From: Sphagnum compactum
Lineage: Eukaryota; Bryophyta; Sphagnopsida; Sphagnales
DNA: 64,000 bases
Assembly: GCA_965153455.1 (NCBI GenBank)
Contig: OZ234499.1
Span: forward strand, 4,819,577-4,883,576
Direction: 5' to 3'
Part shown: positions 12,701-25,414 of the stretch, piece after piece
How the letters are laid out: each line of letters begins with the position of its first letter
How positions within the stretch are numbered: the stretch's first letter is position 1
Notes under the pieces: model-generated
The model's input: only the letters and a program-made list of their open reading frames with translations
The model's database searches: none
What the model was told of the DNA's origin: nothing
Position numbers and translations under genes: made by a program

Positions 12701-15700
12701 GATGTTTTGACTCCTTATAGTTCTGCTAGTAATCTGTCTGCTTGCACAAAAGTCAATAGTAGGATTATTACGTATCACCGCAGAGTCAACCTATGACCAT
12801 TTCGAAAATTTGCATTGTGCAGTGGAGTGTCAAGGAGAGCTTGTCTAATGACAGAGGAGATGAAGGGGGTCAGAAGGAGGCAAAGGATGTGACATTTGAG
12901 GGCAGATGTGGGCCAATTGCATCCACAATGGATGAAGATATGTTCAATCTAGTCACCAGGAAATGGCAAGTCTATGTGGATACTTCTAAAGAGACCAGTG
13001 ATTGGTTCCCCCCAACAAGTGCGGGGGTCCTTTTTAAAGAAATGGTGTGGGTCAACCATGGTTCAGTGTGCCTGGAAAACTATATTTGCCTCGCCTTTCA
13101 TATTAAATGTTTCAGGGTTCTTTTGTATTAACTGTTGTCTGTTGTTCCAGGTTCAGGGTGTTGGGAGGTGTTAAGTTTCTTGGTTCTTTTGTTGCACAAG
13201 GTCCTCAGGGTTATCATGAAGAGGCCAATATAATGTAGAGGTGACTTTAGAGCAGTTTCATCAACAGATAAAGTGGACCCTTGCAGATTCATATGATCGA
13301 CCATGTACTCAAGGCTGCAGACCAGAAAACTAGTGATGGACAAAAAGAGGTTCGGGTTGCCCGCATCTTGCTGTACAAAATTTTCTATGACCACACAGAT
13401 CAGGGCGTCCTAGCTTTTATGATTCAACTGCTCAGGACATTTGACCTCCAAAAGCAGCCAAGGAGGTTTGCCCTCTTGGCCATTTGGAATTTCATCTCTT
13501 GTTTCAGGAACTTAATCACCTCACATGACTTTTCACCATTCTTCAGGCTGATTGGATATGTTTCTTCTTCAAGGAACACAATTGAAGATGCCATATAGTT
13601 AATCCAATATGGGTCGGGTTTATAGCCAGTTGGCAGGTATGATAGAGATGACACATGTGGTGCTTCGTCTCCTTGACACCCTGACCAAGGAAGAAGGTGC
13701 AATGCGAGTAAGTCTTTTCTCTCTTCTGTTCTCCTGTTCCACTATCTACTTCTCCATAATGTTTTAACCCCGAAATTTGAAGCTGAATTCAAATGCAATT
13801 TTTATCATGCTTTTACTTGTGTTACAGGTGAAGAAAAAAGCTCTCAATGTGAGGAGCAAGGGGAAAAAAAGTAAACAAAATGGCACACCCCACCAAGAAC
13901 AGTCACCATCTCAAGGACACCTCAAAGAAGGCCAACAGAGATCAGAACTCCACATTGATGTCAAGGAATGTGATGCAGAAAGTGGGCTAGGAGAACACAA
14001 GGTGACCAAAGATGTGGAGGAGATTGGAACTGGCATGATGCAAGAGACACCTGAAACAATTCCTCCAAGCAGAATTGAGGAACTGGAGACAAGAATGGAG
14101 GATAGAGAGGAGGAAGCCAAAAGTGACCCACTTGGAGAAGAAGAGGCGGAGCAAGATGCAGAGGAAGAAGAGGAACACGACAGAGATCCAATTGACAGTC
14201 AAGATGAAGAGTTAGAGGAGGTTACACGTGAGGAGAGCCTGGATGTTTTCAAATATCTTAGGAGGTTCGGAGATAATATGATTTTGCACAACTATTGTTG
14301 GCTTCTAAAGAACTATGCACAAAATACTGCAGCTACCAATTATTATATCATACATATGCTGCAACGTATTTGTAAGGACTGTTTGATGGAGCCCATGCTT
14401 TATCAGGTATCTCTGCCCTCTTTCTCTATTTCCTGTTTCTAGTGTTCTTCAGCTGGCACCAGTGCTTCCTCATGAAAAGTATTGTAACTTGATTAGAAAC
14501 ATTGCAACAGTCAAATAGCATGGAACACATGATTATATCCAACCAGAGCCCTAACTCTGATATCTTACTGTGCATACTCTTTGCTATGAATTTCACTGCT
14601 GGGATTATGCTTAATATCTGGCCTAGTAGTACCATTTGAATTGGAATACCTTGCAAATGGATTCATCAGAAATTCTAATCCTGCAGTGCGTGCTGTGCAG
14701 CTCTCAGTATTGCAAACATTTTATGAGATCCTATCAAACCAGAGTATTCAACAGTCAGAGCAGCACAGATTTGTTGTGGCATTTTTGACCAAAGTTGTGC
14801 GCCATCTTTTCCAAAAGCTGAAGAAATCACCACTGCTTTTTGTTGACCTGCTGTTCTGGAAGACAAAACAGGATTGTCATTGCATAACTGCTGATTATGT
14901 GAATCAAGATTTGCGAAAATCTTTATCCAAAACAGGGAAAGAAAAGATTTCAAGAAACAGCATTCAGGATAGGCGGGCTCTTTTGATTGATAGTCTGGGA
15001 GGTGATGACGAGGATGTGAATCAAAGGCCTCCAGAGTCCTCTCTGCATAGGATGCACAACAGGTTCAAGCCTTCATCTCTTTGTCTTCAGCCTGTTCCCC
15101 ATTTTTAATTCTGGACTTGACTTTATACTTCACTTCTGGTGCTGATTTTTTGTGAAAACAGCAATCTGGTTTCTTCCTTGCACACACAGATACATAGGTA
15201 GTATGTTCCAGTGGTGGATGATGCTTCTTCTCAATTCATGAAACAGCCCTGTGGAATTCCTCATGATTTTACTTGTCACCTCAAGCTTCTTGTGTGTATT
15301 CTGCACCCACCTTCTGTGAGAACTATGTTTCCACCCATTCTTGAAGCCGTGATTGAGGTGTCCAGCTTGCTGAATGGAGAATTATCTTGTGATGTGGTGC
15401 AGTGAAGTAGGTGGGAATGCAGCTGAGAATGGAAAAGTAAAGCGACACAGGGCTCCAAAGAAGCGAGGCCCATTTAGTGATTCACAAGAAGATCAAATCA
15501 AAGAGCTTTTTGCACAGTGAGTTGCTAGAGAGCTTTTTTGCAGAGGCACAATGTGTTGCTGTTGTCCATTGGAAAACATTCTCAAATGTTTTTTTGTTTT
15601 ACTGTTGAATGTGTAATCACCATGTGGTAGGTTTGCAAGTGAAACTGCAAGCCTTGCTTTAGTGTTCATGGTTTGGAGGAGGTTGTGGACAAAACTTAAA

Positions 15701-18700
15701 GAAGTTTAGACCTTCATGAAGCCCAGGAATGTTCAGCATGTTTCAAAAGGGTAAATATGGAACCTTCTGCATGTTTTGGAAACTGAAGTTATGTGAAGTT
15801 TTCTTCACTAGGTATTAATATTTTTGTGGACCTGGTACAATTTCCAAATTATGGTCAGAGCAGGGAAAAGGGTTCCAGCCTGAAAATTGCTTGATTGTGC
15901 CAGGGTTTAACACTTGTGGTGTCAACTGCAGATACAAAGAAAGTCGCAGTTGCACAAAGCTCATTGTACAAGCACTTTTGGATGCTGGGGTTTTGCATGA
16001 TTCTGGCAAGCCGTTCTCAGTGGCTCAAGTAGGTCGTGTTCTGAAACAGTTGGGTCTTGAGCGTGTTAGAAAAAAGGTCACCGGCTCAAAGCTGCTTCAA
16101 ACTATTGGCAGTGACAATGAAGCCACTGATGAGGATGACACTGATGACCAGGAGGAATACGATCTTGTGAGCCAAAATGAACAAGAAGGCCAAGACAGAG
16201 TATCCAGTGGCACTGATGACACAGCCAAACAGAATGATGGAGATGCAGTGGATGATACATTGTACAGAAACAGTGAAGGTCGCCCTTCTAACAGGGAATC
16301 AAAACCAGACTTAAAAACAAGAGGCAAAACCCTGAAAGACAGGAAGAAGGTGCCTAGTGGCTCCAATGAAAGTAATAAAAAACAAAAGACTTGTCTGTTC
16401 AACAACAAGCAAGACAAGGAGCTCCAAGCGCTTTTTGCAAAGTAAGGGTGTTTAATGCTCCTACATGGAACCAATTAATGTTGACTAAATTTGAAGTTTT
16501 GAAATGTGAAACTTAACGGCAACTCTCACTAACTTGGCTTCTGATCTGTGTGCTGTTGCAACAGATATCAGGGTCAAAAGAATTGCATTCATCTCATTTC
16601 TCAGGAGCTGGAGGGTGAGTTTACAGCTGCTCAAATTGGTCAAAGGCTCCTCCTTTTGGGCTGTGATAAGTCAAAGAAGAGAAAGCAGAAGCCAGCATGC
16701 CAGTCAATTAATGACAATGATGATGCTTGTAAGGAAGTTCATCATAGCCTTGGGAGAGAAGATGGAGGTGACAAGGATGCTGACCATATGCGAGATTTCA
16801 TGGATGTAGACAAGGATCTTGCTGGTACTCTTTTATCGTACACTCAACCCAGAAGCCTCAAACATTCTTCCTCAAGTCCTGATCTCTTACTTATAGTTTC
16901 AGTTTGAACATGCAGTGAAAGGTAACCAAGGCTGAGACCCCAAAAGAGAACCATGTATCCACTATTCAAATCATAAAGCTTACACCCCAATATGCAAATC
17001 CAAACAGAAATATGCAAGGGCAAAGGAAATTGAGAACTTTTCCATCATGTAAATTAGAGAGAATCTGCTATATTTTTCTCAATTCTTTGACCTACACTAA
17101 TAGACCTGAAATCTCAAACCCAGGACTAAAGCTTGGGTTTCAAGAAGATAACTGGAATATGTAGTGTGATTACAGGCCCATAATCAAATTCAAACCAGCT
17201 GGTAAACTCTTTTCCTAGTTTAGATGTTGAACTGTTAAGCCCAAACTGCTAGTTGTAGTTTGATGCTGTCTGTGTTTCTTTGATGGGACAGTGTCAAACA
17301 ATGAAACCACCCAAATGGAAAGTGAAGCTGGAGTTTCTATCAACAGAGCATTCTGTGCTTCATTGGGCCCCTTTGCAAGGAAAAAATTTCGCAAACAAAA
17401 TGATTATGGAGATGCAAGGGAAGCTGAAATTGAAACTGACCAAACAAATGGTTGTGAATCAACCACACCTGAAGAGATTGACGATGATGATGATCTGCCA
17501 ATTGCCGATACATTGAGTTGGAAGAAAACATTTGAAAATCAGAAAAGAAATCAGAAGGAGAGTGTCCCAAAAGCTGGAATTGAAGCCGACCATACAGATG
17601 GTCATGAATCAAATGAGCCTGAGGAAATTGACGATGATGATGATCTGCCAATTGCCAATACATTGAGTGGGAAGAAAACATTTGAAAGTTGGAAAAGAAA
17701 TCAGAAAGAGAGCGTCCCAAAAGCTGGAATTGAAGCTGACCATGCAAATGGTCATGAATCAACTGAGCCTGAGGAAATTGACAATGATGATGATCTGCCA
17801 ATTGCCAATACATTGAGTGGGAAGAAAACATATGAAAGGCGGAAAAGAAATCAGAAGGAGCGTGTCCCAAAAGCTGGAATTGACGCTGAGCAAACAAATG
17901 GTCATGGCTCAACTGAGCCTGAGGAAATTGATGATGATGATGATCTGCCTGTTGCCAATACATTGAGTGGGAAGAAAACATATGAAAGGCGGAAAAGAAA
18001 TCAGAAGGAGCATGTCCCAAAAGCTGGAATTGACGCTGAGCAAACAAATGGTTATGGCTCAACTGAGCCTGAGGAAATTGATGATGATGATGATCTGCCT
18101 GTTGCCAATACATTGAGTTGGAAGAAAACATATGAAAGTCTGAATAGATGTCCGAAGGAGAGTGTCCCAACATCAAATGACTTTCAAACAGGTCAGGACA
18201 AAATACTGCGTTCTCTTTACACCACTTAAAGGGATTAGGCTCAGGGTCCTTTTGTGTTTTAGTGGTTTCAGTTCATCTTTTTAGGTTCAGATGTTGTATT
18301 AATAATGATTGCTGACTACAATGAGTTGGCTTCGGGTTGTATACGTGGCATACACAGAGGACACAGAGAATATGATATTGTATGATATGGCAAGAAAACA
18401 CAAGCCAGATGGTCTCTCATCATTTGATGATACCCAAGCCACTCATGATAACCAAACATCAAGACCAAAGCGGCGCAGGCTTGAAAGGAAACATGCAACT
18501 AATGAAGGAGAGGTGAGAGTTCCGCTTATTTGTCTGCCTTTCCTGTATGAACTATAAACCTTCTATGCTTGTGGAATGACACCAATTAGTTGTGGTTATA
18601 TTTGTACTCGGGTGTCCTTTCATACACATGGGATGAAGGGAGTGATTGGTGAAGGTGAAATCTTTTACTAAAGATGTTTTGACACGATTGGTCGCAGACC

Positions 18701-18963
18701 AAAGCATGACAAAGTAGGATGCACAATTTTCTTGCTCTATTGTTAAAACTGGACAGAGTAAATTTCACTTGTGATGGAAACCTTGTTTGTCAGAAGTGCC
18801 AAAAGATCTGATATTAAGTCAAGAGTCTGTTGTTATGTTGCAGATTGGGAGAGTGGAAGAGGAGAACAACAACACAATGAACAAAGCCTCAAGGTTGCGA
18901 GATGGGAAAGGTGTAAGCAGAATGTCTAGGCAGGCTTGGCACTCTGATACTGATGATGAGTAA
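9721..18963 (+). CDS. TIM: TIMELESS (Tof1/Swi1) fork-protection protein
   Basis: Orthologue of the replication-fork protection factor TIMELESS, which with TIPIN tethers helicase and polymerases and supports the S-phase checkpoint and cohesion. Exons: 9721-9820, 10204-10356, 10617-10776, 11092-11416, 11579-11716, 11872-12058, 12206-12336, 12823-13044, 13287-13465, 13626-13707, 13828-14406, 14701-15062, 15403-15516, 15932-16441, 16565-16824, 17292-18191, 18358-18512, 18844-18963. All introns are GT-AG; the sum is 4677 nt, 1558 aa. The N-terminus (LTAVCTGLGF, then VEPSTSNIPQQLEYL) and residues 1-560 match the TIMELESS domain. Residues 560-720 are a lysine-rich then very acidic linker. The second conserved block (LQRICKDC to LYQLSVLQTFYEIL) spans the exon 11-12 junction near residue 752. 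Two Myb/SANT-like repeats (about 886-955 and 1066-1125) follow, then five 50-aa acidic repeats (about 1228-1461). The end SDTDDE is acidic. The start is the only in-frame ATG aligned with plant orthologues. Most uncertain is the exon 12-13 junction. Confidence 0.95.
17471..18170 (+). repeat. 5 x 150-bp coding tandem repeat in TIMELESS
   Basis: Five in-frame copies start at 17471, 17621, 17771, 17921 and 18071. Each encodes 50 residues opening with EEIDDDDDLPI (one copy has IDNDDD), followed by a basic stretch such as GKKTYERRKRNQKE and then VPKAGI. The third and fourth copies are the most alike, which suggests late expansion by unequal crossing-over. All lie in one 900-nt exon, so copy number can change without breaking the frame. 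Confidence 0.97.
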
Positions 18964-20150
18964 AAACTTTGATCCATCAAAGAACAGAAAGGTCGACCAT
19001 CCATCAGATCGGGCTTGTACAAGAGGTGAACATCTTAAGTATGCATTTTGTTTCCATCCAAAGCTTAGTTAGTGCCCATTCTAACGCCAAGTCATTTCTA
19101 ATCGTCTTAGCATCATAACTCCAGCAGTTTTTGTTGAAGCTAGATATATGAATGTGTACTAGAGTTCTGGGATTAGTCTGCTAAACAGATAAAATTACAT
19201 TTCATTGTTGGTGGCATTAGGTCTGTACCAACCAGCTCTACTGTACAGAGATTAGAAGTGGATACTTGTGTGGTCTGCTACCAGAAAATTGAGACAAAGC
19301 TGTGAAAAACTAGTTCGTGGTTGCAGTTCTATTTGAATCTCATATTTGAAATTCTCCTGACTTCTTGTTTTGAAAAGGGAGGGAACAGAGCAACAATGTG
19401 AATCTATGATTCATATAGAAATGACAAACAGCCTCACCCACACTCAACAGAGTGAATTCTCTCACATTGCACCACATCATCACTTTTATTGGATCTGCCC
19501 AGACTGTAAGGGAGAAGAAGACTATGGAACAACAAGGACAAAATTGACAAAATTGAAGAAATTCCAAATCAACTGAAATGTGGAAAATCTTCGCTTAAAA
19601 AGATTTGCCTTGATGATTTGTCTCTAACTAAATTGAAGAAAATTGTTATTGACAAAATTGAAGAAATTCCAAATCAATCAAAATGTGGAAAGTCTTCACT
19701 TAAGAACATTTTCCTTGATGCTTTTTCACTAAGAAAATTGAAGATAATTGTTGTGGACAAAATCGAAGAAATTCCAAATTGACAAAATTAAGAAAAATAT
19801 TCACGTTAGAACATTTTTCCTTGATGGTTTTTCTCCAAATTTTTTTTCTTGATAAAACAAATCAAGAAATTTTCATTTATTTTTATTATTTTTACCTTTT
19901 TTTTCCTACTAACAACAGTGAAAACTCAACTTTTCAGTAAACAAAATCGTAGTACAAAATTATTGTTTCATGATCGATTGCTAGAAGAAGCGTGTTTTCC
20001 TCCTGCCACTCACACTAAGCTCACGCCACTTTTTACCGCCTTACCGCCTACGTCCTTAGTTGCAGGGCTGCAGGAGGTAGAGCTGCGGCATCCGGGCCGC
20101 ACTGTGGCCTCTTCTTCCCTTGTGCGCGAGTGTCCGACGAGACGACGTCC
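18964..20150. other. intergenic, TIMELESS to HIBADH-like gene
   Basis: This holds the probable 3' UTR of TIMELESS, a coding-like 105-bp tandem repeat at 19.55-19.85 kb (annotated separately), and the 5' leader and promoter of the next gene. I see no other gene. Confidence 0.6.
19546..19850 (+). repeat. 105-bp tandem repeat, open in one frame
   Basis: The word GACAAAATTGAAGAAATTCC (third copy has ATCG) begins at 19546, 19651 and 19756, an exact 105-bp period. One frame reads through two and a third units of a 35-aa repeat, DKIEEIPN-(Q)-x-KCGKSSLK-x-I-x-LD..., before a TGA right after the third DKIEEIPN. A weaker fourth copy follows at about 19.78-19.85 kb. No ATG precedes it in frame, so it is probably a gene fragment or a minisatellite rather than a gene. 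Confidence 0.75.
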
Positions 20151-23100
20151 ATGGCCCCCAGCGCTTGTCTGCTTCTTCCTCGTGTCAATTTCATTGCTCG
20201 CCATCTTGCTCCTCTCCGTTGCGCCTTCCTCCATCGCTCGTCTCTTGGCTCTTCTTCGACTTTGACGCCTTCTTTCTTCCGCGGTTTGCAAGCTGCAGCA
20301 GCAGCAGTCTCATCAGGTATGTATGCACCTCTATGTGCCTTTTGTTTGTCCGTGGTTGGTTGCTTGCTTTTCTGTCTCTGTCTCTGAGAGTTTGATTGAT
20401 TGAACTAGGGAAAAGAAATCTCGGCAGCGGAACCGCTCTGGAAAGTGCCAATTGAAGCGAATTTCGATTTGGATTAGAGAGGGGAACTAACTTCGTAAGT
20501 GAGTGGAGGATTGCGGTCTTGTGCGTATACAATGCAGGCTGTGGTCTAACAAAAGAGTTGCGATTTGGTTTGTGTTTGCCCTGCAAGGAGGAAGAAGGAG
20601 GAGTTTTACACACGAAGCTATGGGAGTGACGGAGGTTCTACCAGGTCGCACGCGGATCGGGTACTTTATCTTCCTTACCTTGTCCTTTTGCGCATTCAGA
20701 AAGTCCAGAAGGATCTGAGCTCTGCTCGATTCTTCCAATTGTTTCTGTCGACATCTCCTTGTTTCTGTACATTTCTTGCATTTTCAGAAGTTCCTGTAAC
20801 ACTTCCTTTGCCTTGAATTCCCTTTGTTGTGGTTGCAAGTCAAAATCAGGTCTTACAAAACAGGATTGTAGCTGTTTCTGATGTGAATTTCACACAAGAA
20901 AAAAGTCCGTACATCTTGCACTGATTTCACTCACAATCGAATCTGGACAGTGCAAAAGCTTATGCAAATCCCTCTCAGAAAGGGAATTGAGAGAGATACC
21001 TTTGATCTTGGGTTACATATTTCACATGTTTGAAATGTAGAAGAAGAATATAGTAGTTGCACTGAAGGTAGCTGCTGGCTGTTGAAGATGGATAGGAACA
21101 GGAGTAATGGGACAGGCAATGTGCGGCCACATTCTCGAGGCTGGCTTCAGTCTCACTGTCTTCAATCGAACTCCAAGGTGATATGTATGTCATCATGAAG
21201 TGTGGGATTTGAACTGCAAAATCTTCACATTTTTTTTTTCCTGCAGAAGTAATGTATACTCACATGGGCACTCCTGGCATGTTTTAATGTGTGGCAAAAC
21301 AGTAAAGCAGAGGCTTTGTGTCAGAAAGGAGCTGTCATGGTCAACTCTCCAAATGCTGTTGCTCACCAGAGTGACATTGTTTTCACAATTGTTGGGTGAG
21401 TTTGTATTTTTGACCTGAAACTGCAGACTGTTTCTTTTAATCTGACATGCAAGTCCTTTGCATATTCAGGAAGCTTGTGCAATTTTTAATAGATCATTAA
21501 CATGAGTATGTCAACTTCATTTACCTGATAGAGATTTCTGTTTTTCTTACATCAGTTCTTGAACATAGTGACATGGTTTTTCAAGGTGAATGGTCAGTTT
21601 GAGAAAAGAAAACTATGAGTGAATTTTGAGGCTGAGAACACATAACCACATACAATATTTCGTCATTGGAGTGTAACAGGTACCCATCAGATGTACGAGA
21701 GGTAATACTGGGAGAGAAGGGTGTTTTGCAAGGTCTTCAACCTGGAGGCATTGTGAGTTCACTAACCCTGACAGGGGAAGGGCTTGGATATGGAATTAGT
21801 GGTGCTCTGATCTTGATCCAAAGGCTAGTACCAGAGGGTTTTTGAGTCTGTAATCGTCGTGACTATCCCAACTGTCAACATCAACTCTACTGTCAACATA
21901 CCTTGCACATGCCAGTGAAGTACGGTTTTGAACAATGCATCAATTGTTCAGGTACGGAATGGCTATAAAAGCTTTTAAATGTGCAGTAACATTTTTGGGG
22001 TATGTGGGTGCTCAGGTTGTGGATATGTCAACAAGTGACCCTGCTTTGGCTCGAGAAATTTATGCTGTGGCTCAGGAAAGGTAATGTACTTACTTCACAT
22101 GACATTTGATCACAAGTTCATTTCCCAAGTGAAGGCTTATGTACTGATAACCTGAAACTTCACTGAGGACTATGGACGAAATGTGACTCCAGACGTCAAT
22201 TAGGTTAGCTCATTAGTATCAGTGTGCCTCACTTCTACACACAAAATTGTCATACAAAGGCGCAAACTGTAGTCACATTTAGCACATTTGAGCGGTTAGT
22301 GCCGTGAGGCATATGGAAATGGGAACTTTTCAAAAAATCTGTTGAAAAGGGAAATTAAACTCAAATAAAGAATTTCGCAGCATCCACTCAGCAGCTCAGA
22401 GAGTTTATTGGACAAAGGATGATCAAGATCTGCTGAAATTTGTAATTTATGGTTAGTCTTTATCACTTAGTGCATAAGCAGAAAAACTCAGAAGGCAAGA
22501 GAGAATGAATGACAGTGTGGGAATAATAGGGGGTGTGAATCAGTTGATGCACCTGTGTCTGGTGGAGACAAAGGAGCAAAAGCTGGCACGCTAGCCATCA
22601 TGGCTGGTGGTGGAGAAGACACAGTAAGTGTTTCTTTAAACAAATGCCAACCACATGAGGTGGAACTTTGTAAAGCATACTTGTAAGTGCAGGAAGACCC
22701 AAAGACTGTTGTCACTATATAAGTCTCCATTTTAGGGACCAGCACAGGAGATTTCTTTATCCTACATTGATATAAGAGATGGTGTTGAGAGTAATTGTTA
22801 GATAGAAACCTTGATAGATATGTTTTAGATGTGATGAACAAGAGGTTATTTGCTAGGTGTCAGATGTTCTGATCTGTTGTGGCAGGTGAAGGGATTGTTA
22901 CCCCTTTTTAAATGTATGGGCACCTCAACATATATGGGGCCTGCAGGTTCTGGACAAAGCTGCAAACTTGCCAATCAGGTACCAATGTCTAATCAAGGTT
23001 TGCAATATCAGCACAAGTTTGTTTCCATGAGTACTGTCACAAATTAATTTCCTGAGTACTCCATGTACAGTATAATAGTATTTCCAGTGCTTCTTTTTCT

Positions 23101-25414
23101 ATGGCCAGTAGACCATAGTTTGGCATTGACACATAGCATTGTTTACTATCATCAATGATTGTAAACTCAACTGCAGAATTAATGGTGGATTGCAGATAAC
23201 AATCGCCTCAACAATGGTAGGGCTGGTGGAGGTATTTCTTCCTTGCTTCTCCTGTCTCGTCCTCAGCCAATGTCAACACAACTCTTAACCTTTTTGTGCT
23301 GCACTGTGGATGTATTATTATTTTCTAAGCATTTGAGTGACATTCTCTTTTGAGATCTTGTAGACAGCAGTTAAGAGATGTAAATTGAAGATGGCATGGT
23401 GTTGGCCTTTGGGTGGTGGATGGTGGGTACTTAGGGGATGTTATATGCACACAAAGCAGGTCTTGATGTCACTACGTGAGTGCCATTCAAGCCCTTCACT
23501 GTCAAAAAAGTCTCTGCTAAATTGAGAAAAGACACACCAATCCACTACTTGAAAAGCAGATATTGAGTACCACATCTACTCAATTTCACCTACCATGTGA
23601 AAATCAATGCCATTGGCAAACACACACCTGTTAGAGAAGAAAGCTATGTATGTCAATGTAGACATTTGGGTGTGCATATGTATGATCCCTCATTGCAGGT
23701 AGCAAACCAATTTCTGTACATTTGTAAAAACCAGATGTCACTGGATCCAGAAATGGTCCCATGGGCCTTTGCAGCGAAGGTGAGTACAGATTTCAAAGTA
23801 GATGGATTTCCAAGTGGATCACGATCCAGTGACCTTGCAGAAGGAGCCCATGACTTCTGATTCTTTGAATGCATTGTTATGCAGATATCTGCAAGCAATT
23901 GGTGGGGGTGCTGCAGGATCAAAGTCCTTGGAGCTCTATGCTACGCGCATTCAAAAACGTGATTTTGCTCCAGGTACTTGAAGTCTTTTTGACTCACAAA
24001 TTGTCACAAAGATTTTTGGTGGCCTACTGTATCATTTTGTGGTTAACAGTTTATCCTATATCTCTTCCTCTCTAAGTTTTTCTTTTTCTTGTCTCTCTGT
24101 TTTCTTCCTCATTTATTTCTTGGGTTTTTCTATGTCTTGCCTTTTTAGCACAGCTCTTTGTCTGTATTTTTGTACCTCTTTCTGCTTGGGTTTTTTTGTC
24201 TTCTCGTTCTCCTTTTGGTTTTGTGTTAGCCAGTATTATGGCAGAATTTTCCCATTACTGCTGGTTTTGTGACAGAAACTCAGTCCATTGGTTAACATTT
24301 GACATTGACCTCCACCCCATTCCTGGGAAACTGATGAAGTCAGTAGGAATGTTATGGTAGGCAAGTCAATACCATACAGGTTGCTGTTGTTGAAGGTCCC
24401 TGAATATTCACATCACCATCCCACTGTTATTCAAACCACCCCCTCAATTCTGTCTTATGGTCTCCACACCAAATTGTTGTTGTGGAGACGCAGATTTCTC
24501 TGCAATTTCAGAGATATGCTAAGGTGTTTCCTAATTTGGTGGGAAACAAAGAAAACATCCCCAAAAGGAGGAGTTTCTGGAAAAAACTTATTTCCACCAG
24601 CATGAACATGCAGGGACTCAGTTTTTCATCAGATGCTCTTATGCAGTTTTTGAAACTAAGGTTTATTACCAGAAAAGGAGTAAATGAAAGCAGAGGTCAT
24701 GACTACACAGATGTGAAACAATTCCCTTGGATATTCACAGAATTGACTCCTTGTTTCTAAGGATTATCACCAGGCTGGATGGTGAAATGCAGGGTTCTAT
24801 GTGCACCATTTTGTGAAGGATTTGGGGATTGCACTACACGAATGCCAGCAGATGGGGATTTCATTGCCAGGCCTTGCCCTTGTTAGTCCACTTCCTTGTT
24901 ACCAATCCATTGGTGTCATAATATCTGTCTACTGGAGGATTTGTAGTAGAGAGTGGGCTTGCTACTGTTGATTCTACCTCCCAATTGAGATCCTGGGTGA
25001 GCCAATCTGGGAGCCTGAATCAGCAGTAGCCTGCCTGTGACACTGGCATCGAAGGCAGGGGGTTCACACTAATTGTGGCCTAGACGTCTGAAATGGCCAC
25101 CCAAACAGATTCTGCATAATTAAGGAGGCAATTAAAGGGACAAATAAGATGGCTCTGCCTTTAACATAGTCATGACCATGCTGCAGTTTATGATAGGTGT
25201 CATCATCCCATGTTTGGGTTTAAGTCATGGGTTTTTTAGGGTGTTTGTTGTATCTTGTGGTGATGACACAGAATTGGAACTGGCTTTGATGCAGGCACAA
25301 CAGCTGTATGTGTCTTTGAAGGGATATGGGGAAGGCAATCTGGGAACACAGGCATTGATTCTAACCCTGGAACGACTTAATAACCTGACATTGCCCACAC
25401 GCAACACCGACTAG
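20151..25414 (+). CDS. 3-hydroxyisobutyrate dehydrogenase-like, mitochondrial
   Basis: Beta-hydroxyacid dehydrogenase of the plant HIBADH-like group, NAD(P)-dependent oxidation or reduction in valine catabolism or aldehyde detoxification. Exons: 20151-20316, 20588-20660, 21088-21177, 21303-21395, 21680-21752, 22016-22080, 22530-22623, 22886-22978, 23196-23231, 23435-23475, 23885-23973, 24793-24881, 25295-25414; 1122 nt, 373 aa. The first ~55 residues are Arg-, Ser- and Leu-rich with no acids, like a mitochondrial presequence. The Rossmann motif GTGVMG is at residues 83-88, ending the second strand in FNRT; the Arg hints at [23 protein letters not shown], the substrate motif DAPVSGGD (193-200), catalytic Lys245 in [11 protein letters not shown], and the C-terminal [11 protein letters not shown] are all present, so it should be active. 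Exons 9 and 10 are only 36 and 41 nt. Exon 2's acceptor (CAAG) is the least certain. Exact substrate is not known. Confidence 0.93.
24226..24540 (+). repeat. diverged dispersed repeat in HIBADH-like intron 11
   Basis: Shares blocks, in the same order, with 63311-63600: AGCCARTATYATGGC, GTGACAGAAACTCAG, GATGAAGTC, then CAAATTGTTG(T/C)TGTGGAG and TTTCTCTGCAATTTCA. The order and spacing argue for two old copies of one element inserted in an intron here and next to a reverse transcriptase there. Confidence 0.5.

Noticed and set aside
15211-15405. 64-codon frame between TIMELESS exons 12 and 13
   Set aside because: No splice option brings it into the TIMELESS frame, whereas joining 15062 to 15403 keeps the frame and reaches the Myb-like domain.
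17340-18176. 278-codon open frame on the minus strand, rich in His and Gln
   Set aside because: It is the mirror of the TIMELESS 150-bp repeat, which stays open in all units because the period is divisible by three.
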